A DNA stretch of 14,240 bases from Clostridia bacterium (lineage in GTDB: Bacteria; Bacillota; Clostridia; Monoglobales; Monoglobaceae), in contig CAAGHZ010000018.1 of the NCBI GenBank assembly GCA_900769795.1, positions 1 to 14,240 of the forward strand, written 5' to 3'. The notes under the pieces were generated by a model, which saw only the letters and a program-made list of their open reading frames with translations, was not told the DNA's origin and searched no databases. This document shows positions 7,725 through 14,240 of this stretch, one piece after another. The translations under genes were made by a program, and so were the position numbers. Position 1 is the stretch's first letter; every line of letters begins with the position of its first letter.

Positions 7725-7753
7725 ATTCTATCATTAAACTACAAAAATTTCAA
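7725..7753 (-). promoter_or_regulatory. Predicted promoter of the GNAT-GH39 transcript
   Basis: On the minus strand: -35 TTGAAA (7748-7753), 17-base spacer, -10 TAGAAT (7725-7730), each one base from consensus. The predicted start is near 7718, about 46 bases before the GNAT start codon. It is divergent from the promoter of the next gene. Confidence 0.65.
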
Positions 7754-7811
7754 CTCAAAATAATGTCACTCATTTGTGCAAAAACTTGCAATTTTATTAC
7801 AAAAATATTTA

Positions 7812-7840
7812 TTGTAAAACAATAGTTTGTATTGTATAAT
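7812..7840 (+). promoter_or_regulatory. Predicted promoter of the 674-residue hydrolase-like gene, with alternating TATTGT/ACAATA boxes
   Basis: TTGTAA (7812-7817), 17-base spacer, perfect TATAAT (7835-7840). Three alternating 6-base boxes overlie it: TATTGT (7810-7815), ACAATA (7819-7824), TATTGT (7830-7835), forming two overlapping inverted repeats that could be operator half-sites. The region is very AT-rich, so chance is a real possibility for the boxes. Confidence 0.6.
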
Positions 7841-7871
7841 TAAAATAATATTTAAAGAGAGGATTTGCACT

Positions 7872-9896
7872 ATGAAAAAGATGATAAATGGTATCTCGGT
7901 ATGTAACCCTGTTGATATAAAAAGAGACTATCTTTTATATACGGTCGATTATGCCAAAGAGCACAATATTGACCATATTCAATTTATTGGTCCGATACAC
8001 AACCCTGTAAAGGGTAATATAGACGGAATGACCATGTATCGCAAGTATAGTCAGTTTAATGACACTAAAGATATTACATACCTTGAAAACACAAAAGATT
8101 ATATAAATGAAGCCTGCAAAATTGCCAACAAATCAGGCATAAAAACTTATGTATGGCATCATGAACTTGAGGTTCCTCCCAATTTTATTGACACCTATCC
8201 TGAAATAAAAAATGCAACAGGTGATGTTGAAATTACCCACCCGATAATCAAAGATTTTCTTGAAAATAAAATTAAAGATTTTTTTACCGATTATCCTTTG
8301 ATTGACGGAATAATTCTGACTCTTCACGAGACAAGAATACCTCTTTTAAAACTTAAAAACCAGAAACTTTCTAAAATAGAGAGGGTAAAATACGTTACAA
8401 AAATTCTTTATGATACCTGTAAGTCTCTCGGCAAGGAACTTATTTGCCGTACCTTTGCAAGCCTTGAAGAAGATTACGAGATGATGCTCTCTGCCTTTGA
8501 GGAAATCTCGCCAAATCTTCTTGTTATGGACAAATGGACACAATTTGACTGGAGCCTTACTCTGCCCCACAACCAATTCTTTAAGAAAATTAAAAATAAT
8601 CCACTCTTTGTCGAGACGGATATATTTGGCGAATTCTTCGGCAAGGGCAGACTTCCGCTTATGCTAAAAGAACACATCAAAGAAAAGTTTGACTATTGCA
8701 TGCAGTTTGCCCCCAAAGGCTTTGTTTCAAGAGTGGACAGAGGTATGAATCACCCCTTTGGTGAGGTTAATGAAGTAAACATAAATATTATGAACGCTTA
8801 TATGAGCGGACAGAATGTAGACGAAGCAATCTTTGACTTCTTTAAAGAAAAATATCCAAATGCAGCAAAAGAAGTTATGGAACTTATGGAGCCTACCGAA
8901 GAAATACTGCGAAGTATAATTTATCTCAAAGGTTTTTACTTTAGTGAACTCAGTGCTTTTCCATCACTTAACCACTGTAAAAACCACTTCTATTTTGAGA
9001 TGATGCGCGATAACTATTGTATCGCATCTGACGAGTGGTTTATCCCTGCAAAATGGGACAGAGGCAGCATAGAGGGCGTTATCGGGGAAAAACAAAATGC
9101 CGCAGATAGCGCTGCAAAACTTTTTGCAGACCTTGAAACAATGAAGGATAAGATAAATAAAGAAGACTTTGATAATTTGTATTTAAAGTTTGCAAATCTT
9201 AAATATACCGCTGCAATCTGGTTTGAACTTACAAAGTGCTTTATCCACTACACAAAATATTTTGAGACAAAAGACATCAGGCACAAGGATATGCTTATGT
9301 CCTCAATAGAAAAAATGAGAGAACTCAACCGTGACGGCATAAAAACCTTGGGCAATCGTTTTTACTGTACCCAACTTGACATATATGACGATGCAAATGA
9401 CTCTGCACCTTTGGTTGAGGACTTTGCAACAGAACTTATTGCAACCCTTGAAGCAGAAGAGAAAAAAGCAAATGAACTCGACGGCGAGGGATATGTTGAC
9501 TATGTTATATGCGGTGGTGCAAACGAGAGCCACAAACTTATGAAGGAAGTATGCTTCAGCGATACAGGTATAAAAGACGGCAACCTCTATCGTATCCCCG
9601 GAAACAAAAGAGGCTCAGACTGGAGTACCGTCAGCACTCACGGATGGTTCAGTTATGAGGTTAATGTTACACCAAAGGCAGAAAACACAATTTGCATAGC
9701 GGCAGACTGCGATGGAGATAACCTTGATTTTATTGTGACAATAGACGATAAGGAACACAACATAAGCCAAGCCGCATCAGGAAAAGCCGAGATTTGCCTT
9801 GCCTATACCGAGCAAAATGGCAACGACTGTGTAAGAATACGCATTGACAGAGCATCGGCTATAACACCATTTATTTATTCTATAACTGTAAAGTAA
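7872..9896 (+). CDS. Putative TIM-barrel glycoside hydrolase of unassigned family with C-terminal beta-sandwich
   Basis: A 674-residue protein that I cannot assign to a family. Residues ~20-310 alternate strands and helices like a TIM barrel, with carboxylates at strand ends: TYVWHHELEVPP at 92-103, IDGIILTLHET at 144-154 (Glu153), LVMDKWTQFDW at 217-227, and FVETDIFGEFFGKGR at 246-260 (Glu248, Glu254). This order loosely recalls GH67 alpha-glucuronidases and the GH20/GH84 barrels. Residues ~320-540 are helical, and ~585-674 form a beta-rich domain like the sandwich that ends some GH127-type proteins. No signal peptide. The frame opens at 7827, but the ATG at 7872 has AGAGAGGA 8 bases upstream and lies downstream of the promoter, so it is the start. 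Hydrolase function and catalytic residues are inference. Confidence 0.72.
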   Translation: MKKMINGISVCNPVDIKRDYLLYTVDYAKEHNIDHIQFIGPIHNPVKGNIDGMTMYRKYSQFNDTKDITYLENTKDYINEACKIANKSGIKTYVWHHELEVPPNFIDTYPEIKNATGDVEITHPIIKDFLENKIKDFFTDYPLIDGIILTLHETRIPLLKLKNQKLSKIERVKYVTKILYDTCKSLGKELICRTFASLEEDYEMMLSAFEEISPNLLVMDKWTQFDWSLTLPHNQFFKKIKNNPLFVETDIFGEFFGKGRLPLMLKEHIKEKFDYCMQFAPKGFVSRVDRGMNHPFGEVNEVNINIMNAYMSGQNVDEAIFDFFKEKYPNAAKEVMELMEPTEEILRSIIYLKGFYFSELSAFPSLNHCKNHFYFEMMRDNYCIASDEWFIPAKWDRGSIEGVIGEKQNAADSAAKLFADLETMKDKINKEDFDNLYLKFANLKYTAAIWFELTKCFIHYTKYFETKDIRHKDMLMSSIEKMRELNRDGIKTLGNRFYCTQLDIYDDANDSAPLVEDFATELIATLEAEEKKANELDGEGYVDYVICGGANESHKLMKEVCFSDTGIKDGNLYRIPGNKRGSDWSTVSTHGWFSYEVNVTPKAENTICIAADCDGDNLDFIVTIDDKEHNISQAASGKAEICLAYTEQNGNDCVRIRIDRASAITPFIYSITVK

Positions 9897-9898
9897 CA

Positions 9899-9929
9899 AA
9901 AAATCCGCCCGATATGGGGCGGATTTTTT
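9899..9929. terminator. Bidirectional rho-independent terminator
   Basis: Arm AAAAATCCGCCC (9899-9910), 6-base loop, arm GGGCGGATTTTT (9917-9928). GC-rich core with T-runs on both strands. It lies between the stop of the hydrolase-like gene (9896) and the stop of the convergent acyl-CoA synthetase (9931) and should serve both. Confidence 0.93.
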
Positions 9930-9930
9930 A

Positions 9931-12234
9931 TTATTTATTCATCTTTTCAAGGTCGTTGTTTCTGATTTCAACACGTCTTACTTTACCACTGATTGTTTTT
10001 GGAAGTTCATCCACAAACTCAACAATTCTCGGATACTTGTAAGGCGCAGTGTGTGTTTTGACATACTCCTGAATTTCTTTTTTCAGTTCATCTGTGCCGG
10101 TTGTTCCTTTGGTCAGTACGATTGTAGCCTTTACAATCTGTCCACGCACCTCATCAGGCACCGCAGTGATTGCACACTCAAGAACGTACGGAAGTTCCAT
10201 AATAACACTTTCTATCTCAAAAGGTCCGATACGATAGCCTGATGATTTGATAACATCATCAATACGGCCTACATACCAAAGGTAACCATCCTCATCCATT
10301 GTCGCCTGGTCTCCTGTATGATAGAAACCATCATACCACACATCCTTGGTCTTCTCTTCATCCTTATAGTATCCGACAAAGAGTCCACAGGGTGTACCCT
10401 CCTTTGTGCGGATACAGATTTCACCTGTGTCACCTGTTTGACATTCGTTGCCATCGGCGTCCAGAAGGACAACATCATAAAGGGGACTTGGTCTGCCCAT
10501 AGAGCCGATTTTTGGTGTTGAGCCAACAAAGTTTGCAATTGATAATGTTGTCTCTGTCTGTCCAAATCCTTCCATTATCTTAAGTCCTGTTGCCTTGTAG
10601 AACTGATTATATACCTCAGGGTTGAGTGCCTCACCTGCAGTTGTTGCATACTCAATTGAAGACAAGTCATACTTTGACAAATCTTCTTTGATAAAGAATC
10701 TGTACATTGTAGGTGGTGCGCAGAAGGTTGTGATATTGTACTTTTTAAATAATGGCAGAATATCCTCAGAGCGGAATCTGTCAAAGTCATAAGTAAATAT
10801 ACCTGCCTCGCACAGCCACTGTCCATATAGCTTACCCCAAAGTGCCTTACCCCAACCTGTGTCTGATATTGTAAAATGAAGACCATCAGGGTTTACATTA
10901 TGCCAATGCTTGGCAGTTGGATAATGACCAAGAGCATACTTATATGAATGTGTTGCAATACGTGGATAGCCTGTTGTACCTGAGGTAAAGATCATAAGCA
11001 TTGGATCGTCACCACATGGTGAATCATCTCTGCGATCAAAATGAGTGCTGAAACGCTCCATCTCTACATTGTAGTCATTCCAGCCATCTCTATGTCCTCC
11101 AACGAGAACTTTAAGCATTCCGGGAAAGTTTGCTGCCGCTTTTTCTGCCTCTGATGATACATCTCCATCCACGGTACATACAATTGCCTTTACACCTGCC
11201 GCCTTGTATCTGTATTCAAAATCATGCTCAACAAGCTGGTTTGTAGCAGGTATTGCAATAGCACCAATCTTATGAAGAGCAAGCATACAGAACCAAAACT
11301 GATAGTGACGCTTGAGAACAAGCATAACAGTATCGCCGCGCTTTATACCAAGTGATTCGAAATAGTTTGCTGTCTTTGCAGAATATTTCTTCATATCGCT
11401 AAAGGTAAACTTACGGTCGCTCATATCATTTGCAACCCACATCATAGCAAGTTTATCAGGATTTTTCTTTGCGATTTCATCAACGCAATCAAAGGCAAAG
11501 TTAAACTTATCATCATTTTTAAATGTAATACCGTTGAAAACTCCGTTTTCGTCATAAGAAGACTCAATAAATTTGTCAGCAACTGTTTTTTCTGCCTTTT
11601 TCTCTGCGGCTTCAGCCTTTGCAGCAATAAAAGGTGCCTCGGGATATTCCTCGCTGAAATGTCCGTCCTGAGGGTTTAAAACAACTGCATGGAACTCACA
11701 TCCACCCTCGCTTGCGGCAATCATACCATGAGGGATTATGCTATTATAAAAGATTGAGTCACCCTCGTTTAAAACATCAACATGGTTACCAACCTGCACC
11801 TTTAATGAGCCCTTTACGATAACGTCAAACTCCTGCCCGTTATGAGAGTTAAGTTTAATAGGTACATTCTGCTCTTCTGCAATATAAGGGAACTTAACAA
11901 GAAACGGCTCTGCAAGTTTATCCTTAAACTTTGGGGCAAGGTTGTTATATACAACACCTTGCTTTTTGATAATCTTAAGTCCTTCTCCCTTTCTGGTAAT
12001 CGCAAAGGATGTAAGTGTTGTACTTGTACCCTCTAAGATATCGACAACCTCAACATTACATGCTTTTGCACACTTGTAGATAAAGGTAAAACTAAAATCT
12101 GTTTCCCCTTCTTCGAGAAGTTTGTAGTCCTCTACCGATACACCTGTAAGTTTTGCAAGTTCTTCAGGAGTATAGCCTTTTGCCTCGCGCAGGTCTTTAA
12201 TTCTGCCTGCAACCTCTTTCAAATTGTAATCCAT
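9931..12234 (-). CDS. XRE helix-turn-helix / cupin / AMP-forming acyl-CoA synthetase fusion
   Basis: A 767-residue fusion. Residues 1-68 are an XRE-type helix-turn-helix (RIKDLREAKGYTPEELAKLTGVSV); ~105-190 are a cupin of the XRE-cupin regulator type (HNGQEFDVIVKGSLKVQV at 131-148, GDSIFY and PHG at 158-170); ~240-767 are a full acyl-adenylate synthetase. The latter shows TSGTTGYPR at 417-425, DTGWGKALWGKLYGQW at 458-473 (typical of medium-chain/ACSM-like enzymes), EGFGQTE at 555-561, HTGD at 639-642, GRIDDVIKSSGYRI at 656-669, and the catalytic lysine Lys751 in SGKVRR. Arg425 replaces the usual lysine of the phosphate loop. The ATG at 12234 has AAAGGAG 7 bases upstream; a longer frame to 12297 would run into the riboswitch terminator. 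It activates a carboxylic acid to its CoA thioester. The 5' T-box indicates control by an uncharged tRNA, probably for amino-acid synthesis. Whether the regulatory domains bind DNA is unknown. Confidence 0.92.
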   Translation of the reverse strand: MDYNLKEVAGRIKDLREAKGYTPEELAKLTGVSVEDYKLLEEGETDFSFTFIYKCAKACNVEVVDILEGTSTTLTSFAITRKGEGLKIIKKQGVVYNNLAPKFKDKLAEPFLVKFPYIAEEQNVPIKLNSHNGQEFDVIVKGSLKVQVGNHVDVLNEGDSIFYNSIIPHGMIAASEGGCEFHAVVLNPQDGHFSEEYPEAPFIAAKAEAAEKKAEKTVADKFIESSYDENGVFNGITFKNDDKFNFAFDCVDEIAKKNPDKLAMMWVANDMSDRKFTFSDMKKYSAKTANYFESLGIKRGDTVMLVLKRHYQFWFCMLALHKIGAIAIPATNQLVEHDFEYRYKAAGVKAIVCTVDGDVSSEAEKAAANFPGMLKVLVGGHRDGWNDYNVEMERFSTHFDRRDDSPCGDDPMLMIFTSGTTGYPRIATHSYKYALGHYPTAKHWHNVNPDGLHFTISDTGWGKALWGKLYGQWLCEAGIFTYDFDRFRSEDILPLFKKYNITTFCAPPTMYRFFIKEDLSKYDLSSIEYATTAGEALNPEVYNQFYKATGLKIMEGFGQTETTLSIANFVGSTPKIGSMGRPSPLYDVVLLDADGNECQTGDTGEICIRTKEGTPCGLFVGYYKDEEKTKDVWYDGFYHTGDQATMDEDGYLWYVGRIDDVIKSSGYRIGPFEIESVIMELPYVLECAITAVPDEVRGQIVKATIVLTKGTTGTDELKKEIQEYVKTHTAPYKYPRIVEFVDELPKTISGKVRRVEIRNNDLEKMNK

Positions 12235-12280
12235 AATTCTGCTCCTTTCCTTTTTAGGTGTTAACAGATTTGAATAAAAC

Positions 12281-12315
12281 AAAAAAAACCGTCTCAAAAT
12301 AGAATTTTGAGACGG
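12281..12315 (-). terminator. T-box regulatory terminator
   Basis: On the minus strand CCGTCTCAAAAT (12315-12304), loop TCT, ATTTTGAGACGG (12300-12289), a perfect 12-bp stem, then eight Ts (12288-12281). Its 5' arm shares bases 12306-12314 with the antiterminator, so only one can form. It ends 46 bases before the start codon of the fusion gene. Confidence 0.92.
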
Positions 12316-12558
12316 GTTATATCAACTCGCGGTACCACTCAAATTGCGGAAAAATTCCGCCACTTACCGGACTCTATCAAGTCCTTTGCTTTAACGCAGC
12401 ATTACGGAAGGAGTCTACTCAGGTTTACCTTTCGGTCCTCCAACTCAGAAGTGATGGGTCATTGGAAAGCTCTACCATTGGCTCGCAGCAACCGCCAACT
12501 CTCTCGAGGCTCGGCAATCCGACCGTCTTCGTCATAGTTGTTTGTGATATTCAAATTT
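12281..12558 (-). promoter_or_regulatory. T-box riboswitch (tRNA-sensing leader), specifier probably AUC (Ile)
   Basis: A complete T-box leader on the minus strand. Stem I spans 12540-12441, closed by CAACT/AGTTG, with a kink-turn-like ATGA/TGA, a GAAG/CTTC helix, and the conserved distal GAGAG...TTGGCGGTTGCTGCGAGCC segment (longer than quoted, ~12510-12478). In the 3' side of the specifier loop the reading is CCC-AUC-A before CTTC, so the specifier is most likely AUC at 12455-12453 (isoleucine). Stem III is GCGGAA-TTT-TTCCGC (12360-12346). The T-box core TGGTACCGCG is at 12337-12328: helix TTTGAG/CTCAAA, 7-base bulge TGGTACC, helix GCG/CGT form a canonical antiterminator (12343-12306) exclusive with the terminator. 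The bulge base U after UGG should pair with a discriminator A73, as in tRNA-Ile, and argues against Ser, Gly, Thr, Cys, His, Trp, Asn and Asp. The classical loop-E bases are poorly matched, so the specifier is less certain than the T-box itself. Confidence 0.93.
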
Positions 12559-12564
12559 ATACAC

Positions 12565-12593
12565 ATTATAATGGGTATACGCTATTTTGTCAA
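12565..12593 (-). promoter_or_regulatory. Consensus sigma-A promoter of the T-box leader
   Basis: On the minus strand TTGACA (12588-12593), 17-base spacer, TATAAT (12565-12570): both hexamers are exact consensus. It starts 15 bases after the stop of the upstream synthetase gene; predicted start near 12558. A constitutive strong promoter is what a leader controlled by attenuation would need. Confidence 0.85.
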
Positions 12594-12607
12594 TACTTTT
12601 TTAAAAA

Positions 12608-14240
12608 TTATTTCTTAAGTCCGAGAATTTCTATAGATTCATCCCTCATTTTATACTTTAAAATCTTACCTGCAGCATTCATCGGGAACTCATCTACAAA
12701 CACAAAATATCTTGGCACCTTGTGTCTTGCAATTGATGCATTACCAAATTCGCGCATTTCATTCTCGTCTGAGGTCTCACCCTTATGAAGAATAATCCAT
12801 GCACAACATTCCTCGCCATATCTCTCATCAGGGACACCAACAACCTGAACGTCACGCACCTTGGGGTTGGTAAGGTAGAACTCTTCAATTTCCCTCGGAT
12901 AAAGATTTTCACCACCACGAATAATCATATCCTTAAGACGGCCTGTTACCTTGTAGTAGCCGTCTTCTGTACGACAACATATATCACCTGAATGAAGCCA
13001 TCCGTCAGCATCTATCGCCTGAGCCGTTGCCTCGGGCATCTTGTAATAGCCCTTCATGATATTAAAACCACGGGCTACAAACTCTCCACTCTCACCATCG
13101 GGTAACTCTTCTCCTGTTTCAGGATCTATTATCTTACACTCAACCCCGGGGAAGGCACTACCGACAGTTTCAACTCTGTGGTCAATATCCTCGTTAACCT
13201 CTCCCATAGTACATCCGGGAGACGCTTCGGTCTGTCCGTAAACAGAGATAATCTCTTTCATATTCATCTCATCCGCCGCACGGCGCATTAAGTCCGCAGG
13301 ACAGTTTGCTCCCGCCATAATGCCTGTTCTGATGTAAGAGAAATCCGTCTTTGCAAAGTCCGGATGATTGAACATAGCAATAAACATTGTCGGCACACCA
13401 TTAAAGCAAGTTATATGCTCATCATTTACGCAGGCAAGAGACGACTTTGGTGAAAAATACGGAATCGGACACAGTGTACCACCGTGTGTCATCATTGACG
13501 TCATAGACAAAACCATACCAAAACAATGGAACATCGGCACCTGAATCATCATTCGGTCAGCCGTTGATAAATCCATTCTGTCACCAATTGTTTTGCCGTT
13601 GTTTACTATATTGCGGTGTGTAAGCATAACACCTTTAGGAAATCCCGTAGTACCTGATGTATACTGCATATTACACACATCATCAGGCTTTACAAGTGAT
13701 GCACGTCTGCGCACTTCCTCTCTTGGCACCATTGATGAACGAGAAAGCATCTGTTCCCATGTGAGACATCCGTTCATTGAAAATCCAACAGTTACAACAT
13801 TGCGCAAAAACGGCAGATTTTTAGAATAAAGTGGCTCTCCTGGGGTCAATTCCTCAAGCTCGGGGCAGAGATTTTGCACTATTTCTTTATAGTTTATATC
13901 CTTGCAATCCTCTATCATAACAAGTGTATGAGTGTCTGATTGACGAAGCAGATACTCAATCTCACTTATTTTATATGCTGTGTTGACTGTTACAAGCACT
14001 GCACCAATCTTTGTTGTAGCCCAGAATGTGATAAACCATTCAGGTACATTTGTTGCCCATACGGCAACGTGGTCTCCTGCCTTTACGCCGAGAGAAATAA
14101 GTGCTGCCGCACATTCGTCAACATCTCTGCGAAACTGTTCATACGTTCTTGTATAATCAAGAGTTGTGTTTTTAAAGCCATACTGGCCGGGATATTTAGC
14201 TACCAGTGTGTCAATAATATCCGAGAGGGAAGCGTCAATA
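12608..14240 (-). CDS. AMP-forming acyl-CoA synthetase (FadD/ACSF2-like), N-terminus just beyond the window edge
   Basis: 543 residues are visible; the frame is open at the right edge and, against a usual length of ~550, only about ten N-terminal residues should be missing. A GTG at 13999 is not the start because the conserved N-terminal domain (YEQFRRDVDECAAALISLGV, then VAVWATNVPEW) lies upstream in frame. Motifs, numbered on visible residues: YTSGTTGFPKG at 193-203 (phosphate loop with the usual lysine), YGQTE at 334-338, GWLHSGD at 413-419, GRLKDMIIRGGENLYPREIE at 433-452, and catalytic Lys525 in AAGKILK. It makes an acyl-CoA from a free fatty or branched-chain acid with ATP. It lies upstream of the T-box-controlled synthetase on the same strand, separated by that gene's own promoter. 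Substrate chain length cannot be read from sequence. Confidence 0.92.
   Translation of the reverse strand, partial: IDASLSDIIDTLVAKYPGQYGFKNTTLDYTRTYEQFRRDVDECAAALISLGVKAGDHVAVWATNVPEWFITFWATTKIGAVLVTVNTAYKISEIEYLLRQSDTHTLVMIEDCKDINYKEIVQNLCPELEELTPGEPLYSKNLPFLRNVVTVGFSMNGCLTWEQMLSRSSMVPREEVRRRASLVKPDDVCNMQYTSGTTGFPKGVMLTHRNIVNNGKTIGDRMDLSTADRMMIQVPMFHCFGMVLSMTSMMTHGGTLCPIPYFSPKSSLACVNDEHITCFNGVPTMFIAMFNHPDFAKTDFSYIRTGIMAGANCPADLMRRAADEMNMKEIISVYGQTEASPGCTMGEVNEDIDHRVETVGSAFPGVECKIIDPETGEELPDGESGEFVARGFNIMKGYYKMPEATAQAIDADGWLHSGDICCRTEDGYYKVTGRLKDMIIRGGENLYPREIEEFYLTNPKVRDVQVVGVPDERYGEECCAWIILHKGETSDENEMREFGNASIARHKVPRYFVFVDEFPMNAAGKILKYKMRDESIEILGLKK

Noticed and set aside
7810..7835. TATTGT/ACAATA boxes and the araC-promoter ATTGT/ACAAT palindromes as one shared operator family
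   Set aside because: Six-base AT-rich matches in AT-rich promoters are expected by chance; layout differs between the two sites, so I note them only within the promoter entries.
10269..10886. Alternative minus- and plus-strand frames inside the synthetase fusion
   Set aside because: Low-complexity, Gln/Arg-rich shadow translations of a gene with intact motifs through the region.
12235..12297. N-terminal extension of the XRE-cupin-synthetase by 21 residues
   Set aside because: It would start within the stem of the T-box terminator; the ATG at 12234 has AAAGGAG at 7 bases.
12307..12788. Plus-strand reading frames across the T-box region
   Set aside because: They run antisense to a structured RNA and to the end of a real gene, lack ribosome binding sites and resemble no protein.
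12608..13999. Right-hand synthetase starting at the GTG at 13999 (463 residues)
   Set aside because: The conserved N-terminal domain continues in frame to the window edge; the GTG is an internal valine codon.

Overview
The window reads as a piece of the chromosome of a moderately AT-rich, low-GC Gram-positive bacterium, most likely an anaerobic gut-type clostridium (Firmicutes). The signs are AGGAGG-type ribosome binding sites, sigma-A-like TTGACA/TATAAT promoters, a T-box riboswitch, strong hairpin/U-tract terminators, and family members typical of carbohydrate-using Clostridia. There are nine protein-coding genes, the two outermost cut by the window edges. I see no tRNA, rRNA, CRISPR array, insertion sequence or prophage.

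Region 1 (1-5559) is an amino-sugar block. Leftward run an AraC-type regulator, nagA (N-acetylglucosamine-6-phosphate deacetylase) and a ROK-family kinase-like gene that overlaps the end of nagA and leaves the window. nagA has its own promoter, with a perfect 12-bp palindrome lying on its -10 box and start point. Divergently, rightward, lies a translationally coupled pair: a sugar-1-phosphate nucleotidyltransferase and nahK (N-acetylhexosamine 1-kinase). Together they suggest two fates for N-acetylhexosamine: catabolism through the 6-phosphate and NagA, and salvage through the 1-phosphate to UDP-HexNAc.

Region 2 (5561-9928) is a glycoside hydrolase block: a GH39-type beta-xylosidase-like enzyme and a GNAT acetyltransferase (leftward), and divergently a 674-residue protein that looks like a TIM-barrel glycoside hydrolase with a C-terminal beta-sandwich but which I cannot place in a family. 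None has a visible signal peptide, so they should act on imported oligosaccharides. Convergent neighbours are separated by bidirectional terminators at 5524-5559 and 9899-9929.

Region 3 (9931-14240, leftward) holds two acyl-CoA synthetases. The downstream one is an unusual fusion of an XRE helix-turn-helix, a cupin domain and a medium-chain-type acyl-CoA synthetase. It is transcribed from a consensus promoter through a complete T-box riboswitch (stem I, stem III, T-box antiterminator, terminator). The best reading of the specifier is AUC (isoleucine), and the T-box bulge base agrees with a tRNA carrying A73. An amino-acid-starvation switch on an acyl-CoA synthetase suggests that the enzyme feeds amino-acid synthesis from a free organic acid, for example 2-methylbutyrate to 2-methylbutyryl-CoA and by reductive carboxylation to isoleucine. 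This is the most interesting system in the window.
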